From Sphingobacteriaceae bacterium (GTDB lineage: Bacteria; Bacteroidota; Bacteroidia; Sphingobacteriales; Sphingobacteriaceae): a stretch of DNA of 7,327 nt. Made by a program: the position numbers and the translations under genes. How positions within the stretch are numbered: position 1 is the first letter of the stretch; each line of letters begins with the position of its first letter. Positions 1 to 5,269 of this stretch are shown here, piece by piece. Below the pieces are notes generated by a model. That model made no database searches and was not told the origin of the DNA. It saw only the letters and a list, made by a program, of their open reading frames with translations. Location: NCBI GenBank assembly GCA_025450155.1, contig JANWIB010000109.1, positions 1 through 7,327 of the forward strand, given 5' to 3'.

Positions 1-37
1 AATAAACCGAATATATTAATCTATTAATTCCTAAAAG

Positions 38-895
38 ATGAAAAAGATAAGTGTATTAATGATAACAGGAATTCTTCTTTTATACATTAATGTTGCAGCA
101 TTTGCGCAAACTAAGTCTCAATCAGTTAAAGCATCCATTATTGAGCCTTATAAGCTGACCATAACGCATACTAAAACAACCAACCTTATATTCGCCTATC
201 CCATTAAAAGTGTAGATAAAGGCAGCAGAGATATACTGGTGCAAAAAGCATCAGGAATTGAAAATATTCTCCAGGTAAAAGCTGCACTGGAAAATTTCCC
301 TGAAACCAACCTGACGGTAGTTACATCGGATGGGAAACTCTACTCTTTTATAGTCAACTATGCAAAAACACCGGCATCACTAAACTTTCAGTTTGCAAAT
401 CAGATAGATAAATCTCAGCCTACTGCTGCTGCTTTTACCCAAGAAAATAACAATGAGGCTATCCTCCAGAATACAGCCAAGTGGATAGCAAAAAAAGGAA
501 AAGTTATCAATGGCAGTAAGGATAAAAACTATGGTATGCGGTTACAACTACAAGGCATCTATATTAAAGATGATGTTATCTTTTGTAGGCTTGGATTAAA
601 AAATCGCTCTAATATCAATTACCATATAGACCAGCTTCGCTTTTTTATTCGGGACCAGAAAAAATCCAAACGAACGGCTATCCAGGAAATAGAAATTAAC
701 CCCCTATTAGTAAACACTGACACTTCAGTTATTGATGGTCGATCTAAGCACGTACTTGTATTTGCGCTGCCTAAGTTTACCATTCCCGATAAAAAATACC
801 TTGCTATCCAGATGATGGAAAAAAGCGGCGGAAGGCATTTAGAACTGAAGGTTCGTAATCGAACGATTGTTAACGCAATTCCGATAAGATACTAA
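38..895 (+). CDS. traN: Conjugative transposon protein TraN (DUF4138 family)
   Basis: TraN is a periplasmic or outer-membrane-associated component of the Bacteroidetes conjugative transposon mating apparatus (CTnDOT-type tra operon). The 285-aa product opens with a Sec signal peptide: basic MKK, a hydrophobic stretch at about residues 4-22, and an AFA|Q cleavage site after residue 23. The family core follows, including TTNLIFAYPIKSVDKGSRD (47-65), ENILQVKA (75-82) and FPETNLTVVTSDGKLYSF (87-104). These blocks are highly characteristic of TraN. The length is normal for the family and the frame is intact, so the gene looks complete. The start is the first ATG, it gives the proper signal peptide, and A-rich sequence precedes it. 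In the usual order traM precedes it and traO follows. Here a DUF3945-like gene follows after 25 bp, and what lies upstream is outside the window. I am confident of the family; whether transfer is functional cannot be judged from one gene. Confidence 0.93.
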   Translation: MKKISVLMITGILLLYINVAAFAQTKSQSVKASIIEPYKLTITHTKTTNLIFAYPIKSVDKGSRDILVQKASGIENILQVKAALENFPETNLTVVTSDGKLYSFIVNYAKTPASLNFQFANQIDKSQPTAAAFTQENNNEAILQNTAKWIAKKGKVINGSKDKNYGMRLQLQGIYIKDDVIFCRLGLKNRSNINYHIDQLRFFIRDQKKSKRTAIQEIEINPLLVNTDTSVIDGRSKHVLVFALPKFTIPDKKYLAIQMMEKSGGRHLELKVRNRTIVNAIPIRY

Positions 896-920
896 TCTTA
901 TAACCCTAAAATTTAAAATC

Positions 921-1712
921 ATGAACGAAAAAAATTTCGATTACCTGAAAGATCAGGTAAAGTTTACCGGCTTTGGCGAAGGCCTGGAAAACGAACTAAA
1001 AGAAAAGATGCAAAAGCAAACTCCTGAATTTCAACTCAACCATCAGTCGAGTTTTGGTAAAGATGAAACTGCTGCTACGTTATATTTCAAAAAGTCTGAT
1101 CAGAGCGACATGTACTTTTTTAATAAGTACGATCTGACCTTAAAGCAGGATCAAAATCCTGAAGCAATGAAACAAACTTTCTATCTGAACAAGGAAAGCA
1201 ATATTACTTTGAAAGAGGCTTACAACCTAATGAATGGCAGAGCAGTGAATAAAGACTTAACGAATAAAGAAGGAAAGATTTATAATGCCTGGGTACAATT
1301 AGACATGAAGGATACGGATAAGAACGGTAACTATAAAATTAAGCAGTTCCATCAGAATTATGGTTTTGATTTGGAAAAAGCGCTTTCTAAACTTCCTATA
1401 AAAGAACTTACCAACGAACAGGAGAAAACTGCTTTAATGAATTCCTTACAAAAAGGGAACAGGCAAGCAGTGACCTTCAACACCAACGGCAGTGAGCAAA
1501 GGCAGTTTATCGAGGCTAATCCGCAGTTCAAATCAATTACTATTTATGACAGCAATATGCAAAGAGTAAATACGCAAAGAGAAAAAAAGTCTTCTGAGCA
1601 ATCAATAAAGCAGGATGTTAAAAAGGAAAGCCAGAAGCAAGATGATATGGCAGAAAGCAATCCAAAATCTGCACATAAAAGAACTAAGCGAAAAGGTCTA
1701 TCTATAAGTTAG
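921..1712 (+). CDS. DUF3945-like protein of Bacteroidetes mobile elements
   Basis: This is a 263-aa soluble, highly polar protein with no signal peptide or membrane segment. The middle contains blocks I associate with DUF3945-type proteins of Bacteroidetes conjugative elements: ITLKEAYNLMNGRAVNKDL (95-113), YNAWVQLDMK (121-130), KQFHQNYGFDLEKALSKLPI (141-160) and FIEANPQFKSITIYD (196-210). The N-terminus (DYLKDQVKFTGFGEGLE) and the segment around FKKSDQSDMYFFNKYDL (56-72) also recur in such ICE-borne proteins. The last 45 residues are a low-complexity Lys/Glu/Gln tail ending in a basic KRTKRKG cluster, which could contact nucleic acid (inference). No catalytic motif is visible and the molecular function is unknown. 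It lies 25 bp after traN and 9 bp before the next gene, consistent with co-transcription. The family assignment is from memory of motif blocks, so the exact DUF number is less certain than the mobile-element link. Confidence 0.72.
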   Translation: MNEKNFDYLKDQVKFTGFGEGLENELKEKMQKQTPEFQLNHQSSFGKDETAATLYFKKSDQSDMYFFNKYDLTLKQDQNPEAMKQTFYLNKESNITLKEAYNLMNGRAVNKDLTNKEGKIYNAWVQLDMKDTDKNGNYKIKQFHQNYGFDLEKALSKLPIKELTNEQEKTALMNSLQKGNRQAVTFNTNGSEQRQFIEANPQFKSITIYDSNMQRVNTQREKKSSEQSIKQDVKKESQKQDDMAESNPKSAHKRTKRKGLSIS

Positions 1713-1721
1713 TCAACATAA

Positions 1722-2018
1722 ATGTCAGTCCTAAAACCACTATCAGACTTCTTTATCGCTATTGCAAAAGATCCTCGCATCAGCATTACCCATATCGGTA
1801 TCTATGCAGCACTTTTGCAGTATTGGAATGAACATGACTGTACAAACCCTATACAGGTATTTAGCCATGAAGTGATGAAATTGGCAAAGATTTCGGGCTG
1901 TGCTACCTATCATAAGAGCATCAGAGAACTCAGTGAATACGGCTATATCAGGTATGAACCATCCTATAAACGAAATCAGGGGAGTAAGGTCTATTTCCCT
2001 GATCTTAATTCAAATTAG
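1722..2018 (+). CDS. Small winged-helix-like DNA-binding protein, copy 1
   Basis: A 98-aa cytoplasmic protein. Residues 50-78 (EVMKLAKIS, ATYHKSIRELSEYGYIRY) look like a winged helix-turn-helix: a first helix, a recognition helix starting near residue 59, and then the typical 'YGYI.Y.PS' strand and a wing ending in GSKVYF. The N-terminal half (RISITHIGIYAALLQYWNEH, 19-38) resembles the first helices of replication-initiator or phage-type winged-helix domains. It aligns without gaps over about 90 residues to the gene at 2300-2581; a hand count gives roughly 40% identity, with TNP and ATYHK shared. It starts 9 bp after the DUF3945-like gene and ends 2 bp before the HTH gene, so translation is probably coupled. 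A role in regulating or replicating the element is inference. I know similar small proteins from Bacteroidetes ICEs but no named family function. Confidence 0.7.
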   Translation: MSVLKPLSDFFIAIAKDPRISITHIGIYAALLQYWNEHDCTNPIQVFSHEVMKLAKISGCATYHKSIRELSEYGYIRYEPSYKRNQGSKVYFPDLNSN

Positions 2019-2020
2019 TT

Positions 2021-2287
2021 ATGGAAGTAGAAATTATCACTAAGAAGGACTTACAAGAATTCAAAAATGAACTTCTCGAACATTTAAAACAGATATTACC
2101 TGCATCACAAAAAGTGGAAAAAAAGGATTGGCTGAGGAGTAGTGAAGTACGATCTCTACTTAAAATTTCTCCTGCTACTCTACAGAACTTCCGCATTAAC
2201 GGCACTCTACATTATGCTAAAATAGGAGGGATTCACTTCTATAAATATGAAGATATCCAAAAGCTTCTTGAAAGCAATTTCCATTAA
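2021..2287 (+). CDS. Excisionase/MerR-type helix-turn-helix protein (HTH_17-like)
   Basis: An 88-aa protein in two parts. Residues 8-28 form a charged amphipathic helix (KKDLQEFKNELLEHLKQIL), probably a short coiled coil for dimerisation. Residues 37-84 are a MerR/excisionase-like winged HTH: WLRSSEVRSLLKISPATLQN, then FRINGTLHYAKIGGIHFYKY and EDIQKLLE. The order 'W(L)...EV..LL.IS..TL...R..G.L...KIGG..FYK..DI.KLL' is the hallmark of the HTH_17-type proteins abundant in Bacteroidetes mobile elements. Some act as recombination directionality factors (Xis-like proteins of CTnDOT) and others as transcription regulators. Here it sits between two paralogous winged-helix genes with 2-bp and 12-bp gaps, at the edge of the element, which fits an excision or control role (inference). 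No integrase is visible to pair it with. Confidence 0.83.
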   Translation: MEVEIITKKDLQEFKNELLEHLKQILPASQKVEKKDWLRSSEVRSLLKISPATLQNFRINGTLHYAKIGGIHFYKYEDIQKLLESNFH

Positions 2288-2299
2288 ATTATCTAACCT

Positions 2300-2581
2300 A
2301 TGGACTATTTTGAACATATGAATCATTTTCTTGAAAGGGTCAATCATGATGGACGTATTGGCCCTCCTCATATTAGTCTTTACATAGCATTACTTCAATG
2401 TTGGAGTGCCAATGCGTTTACAAATCCCGTTAAAATAACTCGAAACGAGATTATGAACCACTCAAAAATAAATGCAAAAGCGACCTACCATAAGTGCATT
2501 AAAGAATTGCATAATTATGGATATATCCTTTATACTCCTTCTCACAATTCTTATTATGGCAGCTGGGTTTCATTATTGTAG
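2300..2581 (+). CDS. Small winged-helix-like DNA-binding protein, copy 2
   Basis: A 93-aa paralogue of the gene at 1722-2018; the two align gap-free from the first residue to about residue 90. Shared features are DxRI (17-20), HI..Y.ALLQ.W (24-35), TNP (41-43), KI...ATYHK.I.EL (56-70) and YGYI.Y.PS (73-81). The predicted recognition helix (58-71) differs at positions 58-60 and 66, so the two copies may read different DNA sites (inference). The C-terminus is a few residues shorter than copy 1, ending WVSLL where copy 1 continues KVYFPDLNSN; this may be natural variation or slight erosion of the end. It is the last gene on the ICE side and is followed by 118 bp of non-coding DNA up to the tRNA terminator. 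No own terminator is visible downstream. Confidence 0.68.
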   Translation: MDYFEHMNHFLERVNHDGRIGPPHISLYIALLQCWSANAFTNPVKITRNEIMNHSKINAKATYHKCIKELHNYGYILYTPSHNSYYGSWVSLL

Positions 2582-2699
2582 TAATTCCAACGATAATTAT
2601 AGATTAAGAATTGCTTTTCAAAAAGTTTTCCACATCAATTATAGGGCTAAATAAACGATATGAATAAGCTGAAATGTTTTATCAGAGTTTTATCAGACG
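2582..2699. other. Non-coding junction between ICE genes and tRNA-Ala
   Basis: This AT-rich stretch carries no convincing gene and no plus-strand terminator. It holds an 8-bp direct repeat AATTATAG at 2595-2602 and 2637-2644, and a tandem 11-bp repeat at 2676-2697. The right edge of the mobile element should lie either here or at the 3' end of the tRNA gene at 2743. I cannot place the exact boundary, because the other attachment site is outside the window. Confidence 0.4.
2676..2697. repeat. Perfect tandem repeat, 2 x 11 bp (GTTTTATCAGA)
   Basis: GTTTTATCAGA occurs at 2676-2686 and again directly at 2687-2697 with no mismatch and no spacer. It lies 2 bp outside the tRNA terminator and between the ICE genes and the tRNA. 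Tandem short repeats near element ends can be arm-type sites for a tyrosine recombinase or its directionality factor; this is inference, and chance slippage in AT-rich DNA is the alternative. Confidence 0.6.
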
Positions 2700-2732
2700 A
2701 AAAAAGGCTTTAAGAACAAATCCTAAAGCCTT
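2700..2732 (-). terminator. Rho-independent terminator of tRNA-Ala
   Basis: Read on the minus strand, a perfect 9-bp stem AAGGCTTTA/TAAAGCCTT (arms 2724-2732 and 2704-2712) with an 11-nt loop ends in a run of six T (2705 to 2700). It starts 10 bp after the mature 3' end of the tRNA. On the plus strand there is no T-run, so it should not stop the ICE operon efficiently. Confidence 0.85.
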
Positions 2733-2742
2733 GACAATCAGG

Positions 2743-2816
<74 letters not shown>

Positions 2817-2830
2817 TCCTCTATAGGTTG

Positions 2831-2861
2831 CAAAAGTAGTAAAAAGTAGAGAAGGAGCAAA
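2831..2861 (-). promoter_or_regulatory. Consensus Bacteroidetes promoter of tRNA-Ala
   Basis: On the minus strand, the -33 box TTTG (2861-2858) is followed after exactly 19 bp by the -7 box TACTTTTG (2838-2831), which matches the Bacteroidetes primary sigma consensus TTTG-N19-TAnnTTTG in every fixed base. Transcription should start near 2824, about 8 nt before the mature tRNA 5' end. Confidence 0.88.
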
Positions 2862-2874
2862 TAGTTGTTGCTCC
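2854..2874. repeat. 7-bp inverted repeat over the tRNA promoter -33 box
   Basis: GGAGCAA (2854-2860) and TTGCTCC (2868-2874) are perfect inverted arms around a 7-nt spacer. The left arm covers most of the -33 TTTG box of the tRNA promoter. It could be an operator, the remnant of an upstream terminator, or chance. Confidence 0.4.
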
Positions 2875-2888
2875 CCAATATGTTTCAA

Positions 2889-2947
2889 ATTTTAAGCTCA
2901 GTTTTTTATCCCATGTCAGTACATTACTTATTGGACAGGCTTAAAAT
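2889..2947. repeat. Widely spaced 9-bp inverted repeat in an intergenic region
   Basis: ATTTTAAGC (2889-2897) is matched by its reverse complement GCTTAAAAT (2939-2947), 41 bp apart. The surrounding 2875-2988 has no gene that I can support. The arms are AT-rich, so this may be chance. Confidence 0.3.
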
Positions 2948-2988
2948 AATAAATTCAAAAGGATTGAAAATGTGATTATCTATTAAGA

Positions 2989-3023
2989 GAAAAGGTTCAT
3001 GTAATTTAAACATGAACCTTTTC
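2989..3023 (-). terminator. Hairpin terminator after the 94-aa gene
   Basis: A perfect 13-bp inverted repeat, GAAAAGGTTCATG (2989-3001) and CATGAACCTTTTC (3011-3023), has a 9-nt loop. It starts about 30 bp past the stop codon of the minus-strand gene at 3054-3338. T-rich sequence flanks both sides, so it may work in both directions. Confidence 0.75.
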
Positions 3024-3053
3024 ATCTTTTATAAGCGCTTTAATGGATTGCTT

Positions 3054-3338
3054 CTAATTAGCCTTATTTATTTTTTTGGCTATTTCATTGCTTATTCCAT
3101 CAACCCAAGGGGCATTCTTTTTGCTATTAAGCTTGCATGACAATTTCCCACTTATACTTTTTGTACAATGGATAATCACCCCCTTCTCTTTTACAAACAC
3201 TTCATAATCATCATCAGTAAGCTGTTTAACAGTTCCATGCAGAATATGCCCATTCTCATCTAAAAATGTAACACTAAAAGCGCTTGGTTTTAAAACTGAA
3301 ATAACAGAGGCGTTTGATGGGTAGTTTGCGGTTTTCAT
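3054..3338 (-). CDS. Hypothetical 94-aa protein
   Basis: I do not recognise this protein. It is small, soluble and mildly basic, with no signal peptide or membrane helix. Residues about 18-52 alternate hydrophobic and polar residues (SAFSVTFLDENGHILHGTVK, DDYEVFVKEKGVIIHC), suggesting a small beta-rich fold such as a compact barrel. The C-terminus is a short lysine-rich helix (NEIAKKINKAN). It contains two cysteines, at about residues 57 and 66. The evidence that it is real is an uninterrupted frame with sensible composition, a strong terminator 30 bp after the stop, and a stand-alone position between the tRNA and ald. The start is the first ATG; no Shine-Dalgarno sequence is seen, as is usual in this phylum. 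It may be lineage-specific. Confidence 0.65.
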   Translation of the reverse strand: MKTANYPSNASVISVLKPSAFSVTFLDENGHILHGTVKQLTDDDYEVFVKEKGVIIHCTKSISGKLSCKLNSKKNAPWVDGISNEIAKKINKAN

Positions 3339-3419
3339 AGTAATCAGAAATTTAGTGATAGATAAACTAATTTAAAGAGAAAAAGTTGACTATCAATATA
3401 TTATAAACTTTATTTTTTA

Positions 3420-3433
3420 TTCACAATAGTGAA
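3420..3433. promoter_or_regulatory. Small dyad upstream of the 94-aa gene
   Basis: TTCAC (3420-3424) and GTGAA (3429-3433) form a perfect 5-bp dyad around AATA, about 80 bp upstream of the start codon at 3338. On the minus strand a TTTG (3437-3434) directly precedes it, which could be a -33 box, but no good -7 box follows at 19 bp. It could be an operator; confidence is low. Confidence 0.25.
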
Positions 3434-3475
3434 CAAACTATGTTAATAACTTTCCATTTTAAAGATGCTTATAAA

Positions 3476-3506
3476 GGCGAAGGCCTCCATATGGGAGGCC
3501 TTTCGC
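3476..3506 (-). terminator. Hairpin terminator after ald
   Basis: The GC-rich stem AAGGCCTCC (3480-3488) / GGAGGCCTT (3494-3502) has a 5-nt loop, extended by GCG/CGC at the base with a bulged A. It lies about 20 bp past the ald stop codon on the minus strand. The T-run downstream is short, so this is a moderate terminator. Confidence 0.7.
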
Positions 3507-3524
3507 TAAAAGGATTTAGCTATT

Positions 3525-4655
3525 TTAAGCTATTCCAATACCTTCTAACAAAGTAGACACATCTACATAAGCCAAGCCTTGTGCATCTGCTACTGCCTTA
3601 TAAGTAACATATCCGTCTAATGTATTGATCCCTTTTAACAAGGCTGCATTTTCTAAACAAGCCTTACGATATCCCTGATTAGCAATTTGAACTGCGTAAG
3701 GTACCGTTACATTAGTTAAGGCAATGGTAGAAGTGCGTGGAACAGCTCCCGGCATATTGGCCACTGCATAGTGCACTACACCTTCTTTCACATACGTGGG
3801 ATTATCGTGTGTTGTAATCCGATCTGTGGTTTCAAAAATACCACCCTGATCTATCGCAATATCCACTACCACAGACCCTGGCTCCATTGATTTGATCATT
3901 TCTTCGGTTACGAGCCTTGGCGCTTTTGCTCCTGGAATCAATACAGCGCCAATGACCAGATCAGATTCTTTTACGGCTTCGGCAATATTAAATGGGTTAG
4001 ACATTAATGTAGACACCTGGTATCCGAAAATATCATCCAACTCACGCAATCGATCAGGATTTAAATCAATAATGGTTACATCCGCACCCAAGCCAACAGC
4101 TATTTTGGCCGCATTCGTTCCGGCAACACCACCTCCAATAATGGCTACTTTACCTCTTTTTACTCCGGGAACACCGCCTAAGAGAATTCCTTTTCCACCT
4201 TCGGGCTTTTCAAGAAATTGTGCTCCTAATTGTGCGGACATACGGCCGGCAACCTCGCTCATTGGAGTTAATAAGGGTAATGTACCATTTGCCAATTGCA
4301 CGGTTTCGTATGCAATACCGATTACTTTATTTTCAAGTAGTGCCTGAGTTAACTCGGGTTCGGGAGCCAAATGAAGATACGTGAATAAAATCAAGCCTTT
4401 TCGAAAAAAGCCGTATTCACTTTTAATTGGTTCTTTTACTTTCATCACCATTTCCATAGCCCATGCTTCTGCGGCAGATTCTACGATTTTAGCACCAGCT
4501 TTTATATATTCCTCATCCGCAAAACCAGAGCCTAACCCCGCACCTTTTTGTACAGCTATTTCATGCCCATAACGTTTAAAATGAACAACACCAGCCGGGG
4601 TGATGGCTACACGGTTTTCATTATTTTTAATTTCTTTTGGTATACCGATACGCAT
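3525..4655 (-). CDS. ald: Alanine dehydrogenase
   Basis: This is a cytoplasmic NAD-dependent enzyme (EC 1.4.1.1) that interconverts L-alanine with pyruvate and ammonia, linking amino-acid catabolism to central metabolism. The 376-aa length is typical. The N-terminal substrate domain shows MRIGIPKEIKNNENRVAITP with the substrate-binding Arg15, then the KVKEP motif with Lys74 and YLHLAPEPEL with catalytic His95. The NAD-binding Rossmann fold carries GGGVAG (174-179) with an acidic residue at the end of the next strand (D197). SVVVDIAIDQGG (261-272) carries catalytic Asp269, and HYAVANMPGAVPRTST follows. All known active-site residues are present, one position lower than in the best-studied homologues. 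It is transcribed alone, with a candidate promoter and dyad upstream and a hairpin downstream. Confidence 0.97.
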   Translation of the reverse strand: MRIGIPKEIKNNENRVAITPAGVVHFKRYGHEIAVQKGAGLGSGFADEEYIKAGAKIVESAAEAWAMEMVMKVKEPIKSEYGFFRKGLILFTYLHLAPEPELTQALLENKVIGIAYETVQLANGTLPLLTPMSEVAGRMSAQLGAQFLEKPEGGKGILLGGVPGVKRGKVAIIGGGVAGTNAAKIAVGLGADVTIIDLNPDRLRELDDIFGYQVSTLMSNPFNIAEAVKESDLVIGAVLIPGAKAPRLVTEEMIKSMEPGSVVVDIAIDQGGIFETTDRITTHDNPTYVKEGVVHYAVANMPGAVPRTSTIALTNVTVPYAVQIANQGYRKACLENAALLKGINTLDGYVTYKAVADAQGLAYVDVSTLLEGIGIA

Positions 4656-4698
4656 ACAATAATTCCCTCTTAATTAACTAATTATCTAAACTCTTTAT

Positions 4699-4729
4699 CA
4701 AAAGACCCTTATTACAAGATTCTTGCAAA
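4699..4729 (-). promoter_or_regulatory. Candidate ald promoter
   Basis: On the minus strand, TTTG (4729-4726) and GTCTTTTG (4706-4699) are separated by exactly 19 bp. The -33 box is perfect. The -7 box keeps TTTG but has GT where the consensus has TA. The predicted start near 4692 would give a leader of about 36 nt. A weak -7 box would fit a promoter that needs activation (inference). Confidence 0.5.
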
Positions 4730-4733
4730 TCTT
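4715..4733. promoter_or_regulatory. Overlapping dyads in the ald promoter, candidate operator
   Basis: Two perfect inverted repeats overlap here: CAAGA-T-TCTTG (4715-4725), and AAGATT-N6-AATCTT (4716-4721 and 4728-4733). They cover the -33 box and the upstream part of the promoter spacer. Such dyads are typical binding sites for a dimeric regulator. In other bacteria ald genes are often controlled by Lrp/AsnC-type or similar regulators, but none is encoded in this window. Confidence 0.45.
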
Positions 4734-4862
4734 AGGCAAAGCAAAGAAAAAGAAACAGAAAAAGGAAATAATATAACACATCTGTTAGTATATCAGCTAT
4801 TTAAAAAGTCTGCCTCTTTATCTGCTATTTTTTTCTATCACTATTCCAAAAGCTCAGAAAAT

Positions 4863-4897
4863 AAAAAAAGCATCCACCAAAACTGGTGGATGCTTTT
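4863..4897 (-). terminator. Strong terminator after the cold-shock gene
   Basis: A perfect 13-bp stem, AAAAGCATCCACC (4866-4878) / GGTGGATGCTTTT (4885-4897), has a 6-nt loop and is followed on the minus strand by seven T and further T-rich sequence. It lies about 22 bp past the stop codon. It separates the cold-shock transcript from ald. Confidence 0.92.
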
Positions 4898-4919
4898 AAC
4901 GATTAATGATTATAGTATG

Positions 4920-5114
4920 TTATACAACTTCTACATTTACCGCGTTAAGGCCTTTTTTCCCTTGCTCTACTTCGTACTTCACTTTATCGTTTTCACGAAT
5001 TTCGTCAATTAGGCCTGTTGAATGAACAAAGATATCCGGTTCGCCATTCGCTGGCACAATGAATCCGAAACCTTTAGTTTCATTAAAAAATTTTACTGTT
5101 CCTTCTTTTTGCAT
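4920..5114 (-). CDS. Cold-shock domain protein (CspA family)
   Basis: A 64-aa single cold-shock domain, an OB-fold that binds single-stranded RNA/DNA and acts as an RNA chaperone. Visible motifs are EGTVKFFNETKGFGFI with RNP1 KGFGFI (14-19), RNP2 DIFVH (27-31), and the closing GKKGLNAVNVEVV. The length is typical for the family. I chose the ATG at 5114, because MQKEGTVKFF is the canonical family N-terminus. A longer reading from a TTG at 5141 would add nine residues of no family character and would start inside the likely promoter. The gene is monocistronic with a very strong terminator, and a perfect dyad lies just upstream. The specific paralogue name (cspA, cspC and so on) cannot be assigned. 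Confidence 0.95.
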   Translation of the reverse strand: MQKEGTVKFFNETKGFGFIVPANGEPDIFVHSTGLIDEIRENDKVKYEVEQGKKGLNAVNVEVV

Positions 5115-5137
5115 TGTAATAAATATTAATAAAGGAT

Positions 5138-5145
5138 GCAAGGTA
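5138..5145 (-). promoter_or_regulatory. Candidate -7 box of the cold-shock gene
   Basis: TACCTTGC on the minus strand is one base off the TAnnTTTG consensus and lies 23 bp upstream of the chosen ATG. No TTTG is found 19 bp further upstream, so the -33 box is poor and the call is tentative. Confidence 0.4.
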
Positions 5146-5164
5146 CATATAATAACTTATATGT
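5145..5164. promoter_or_regulatory. Perfect 8-bp dyad upstream of the cold-shock gene
   Basis: ACATATAA (5145-5152) and TTATATGT (5157-5164) are perfect inverted arms around TAAC. The dyad sits between the candidate -7 box and the expected -33 position, so a protein bound here would control access of RNA polymerase. It lacks GC and a T-run after it, so it does not look like a terminator. Confidence 0.5.
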
Positions 5165-5213
5165 TCGTTGTTTTTTTGTTAAATCCATGAGATAACAAAT
5201 TAAGAAAGAAATC

Positions 5214-5245
5214 AAAAAAAGCCAGTTTTCTTAAAACTGGCTTTT
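5214..5245 (-). terminator. Strong terminator after the lipoprotein gene
   Basis: A perfect 13-bp stem, AAAAGCCAGTTTT (5217-5229) / AAAACTGGCTTTT (5233-5245), has a 3-nt loop and a run of seven T on the minus strand. It lies 24 bp past the stop codon of the lipoprotein gene. Confidence 0.92.
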
Positions 5246-5269
5246 GCTATATTAACACTTATGTATTTA

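Noticed and set aside
851..864. Small perfect hairpin GTTCG-TAAT-CGAAC near the end of traN
   Set aside because: The stem is only 5 bp, inside the coding region, with no T-run; it is expected by chance and is not a terminator.
2472..2654. 60-aa plus-strand frame overlapping the second winged-helix gene
   Set aside because: It is out of frame with a gene that has a clear paralogue, its translation shows no family features, and it is not a frameshifted continuation of that gene.
2660..2713. 17-codon frame MNKLKCFIRVLSDEKRL that looks like the start of an ArsR-type helix
   Set aside because: It is far too short, lies over the tandem repeat and tRNA terminator, and the resemblance covers only a few residues. 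Most likely chance.
3892..4347. 151-aa plus-strand frame inside ald
   Set aside because: It is antisense to an intact alanine dehydrogenase with all active-site residues, so it is a coding shadow.
5115..5141. Nine-codon N-terminal extension of the cold-shock protein from a TTG start
   Set aside because: The family N-terminus begins at MQKEGTVKFF (5114), and the TTG lies within the candidate -7 promoter box.
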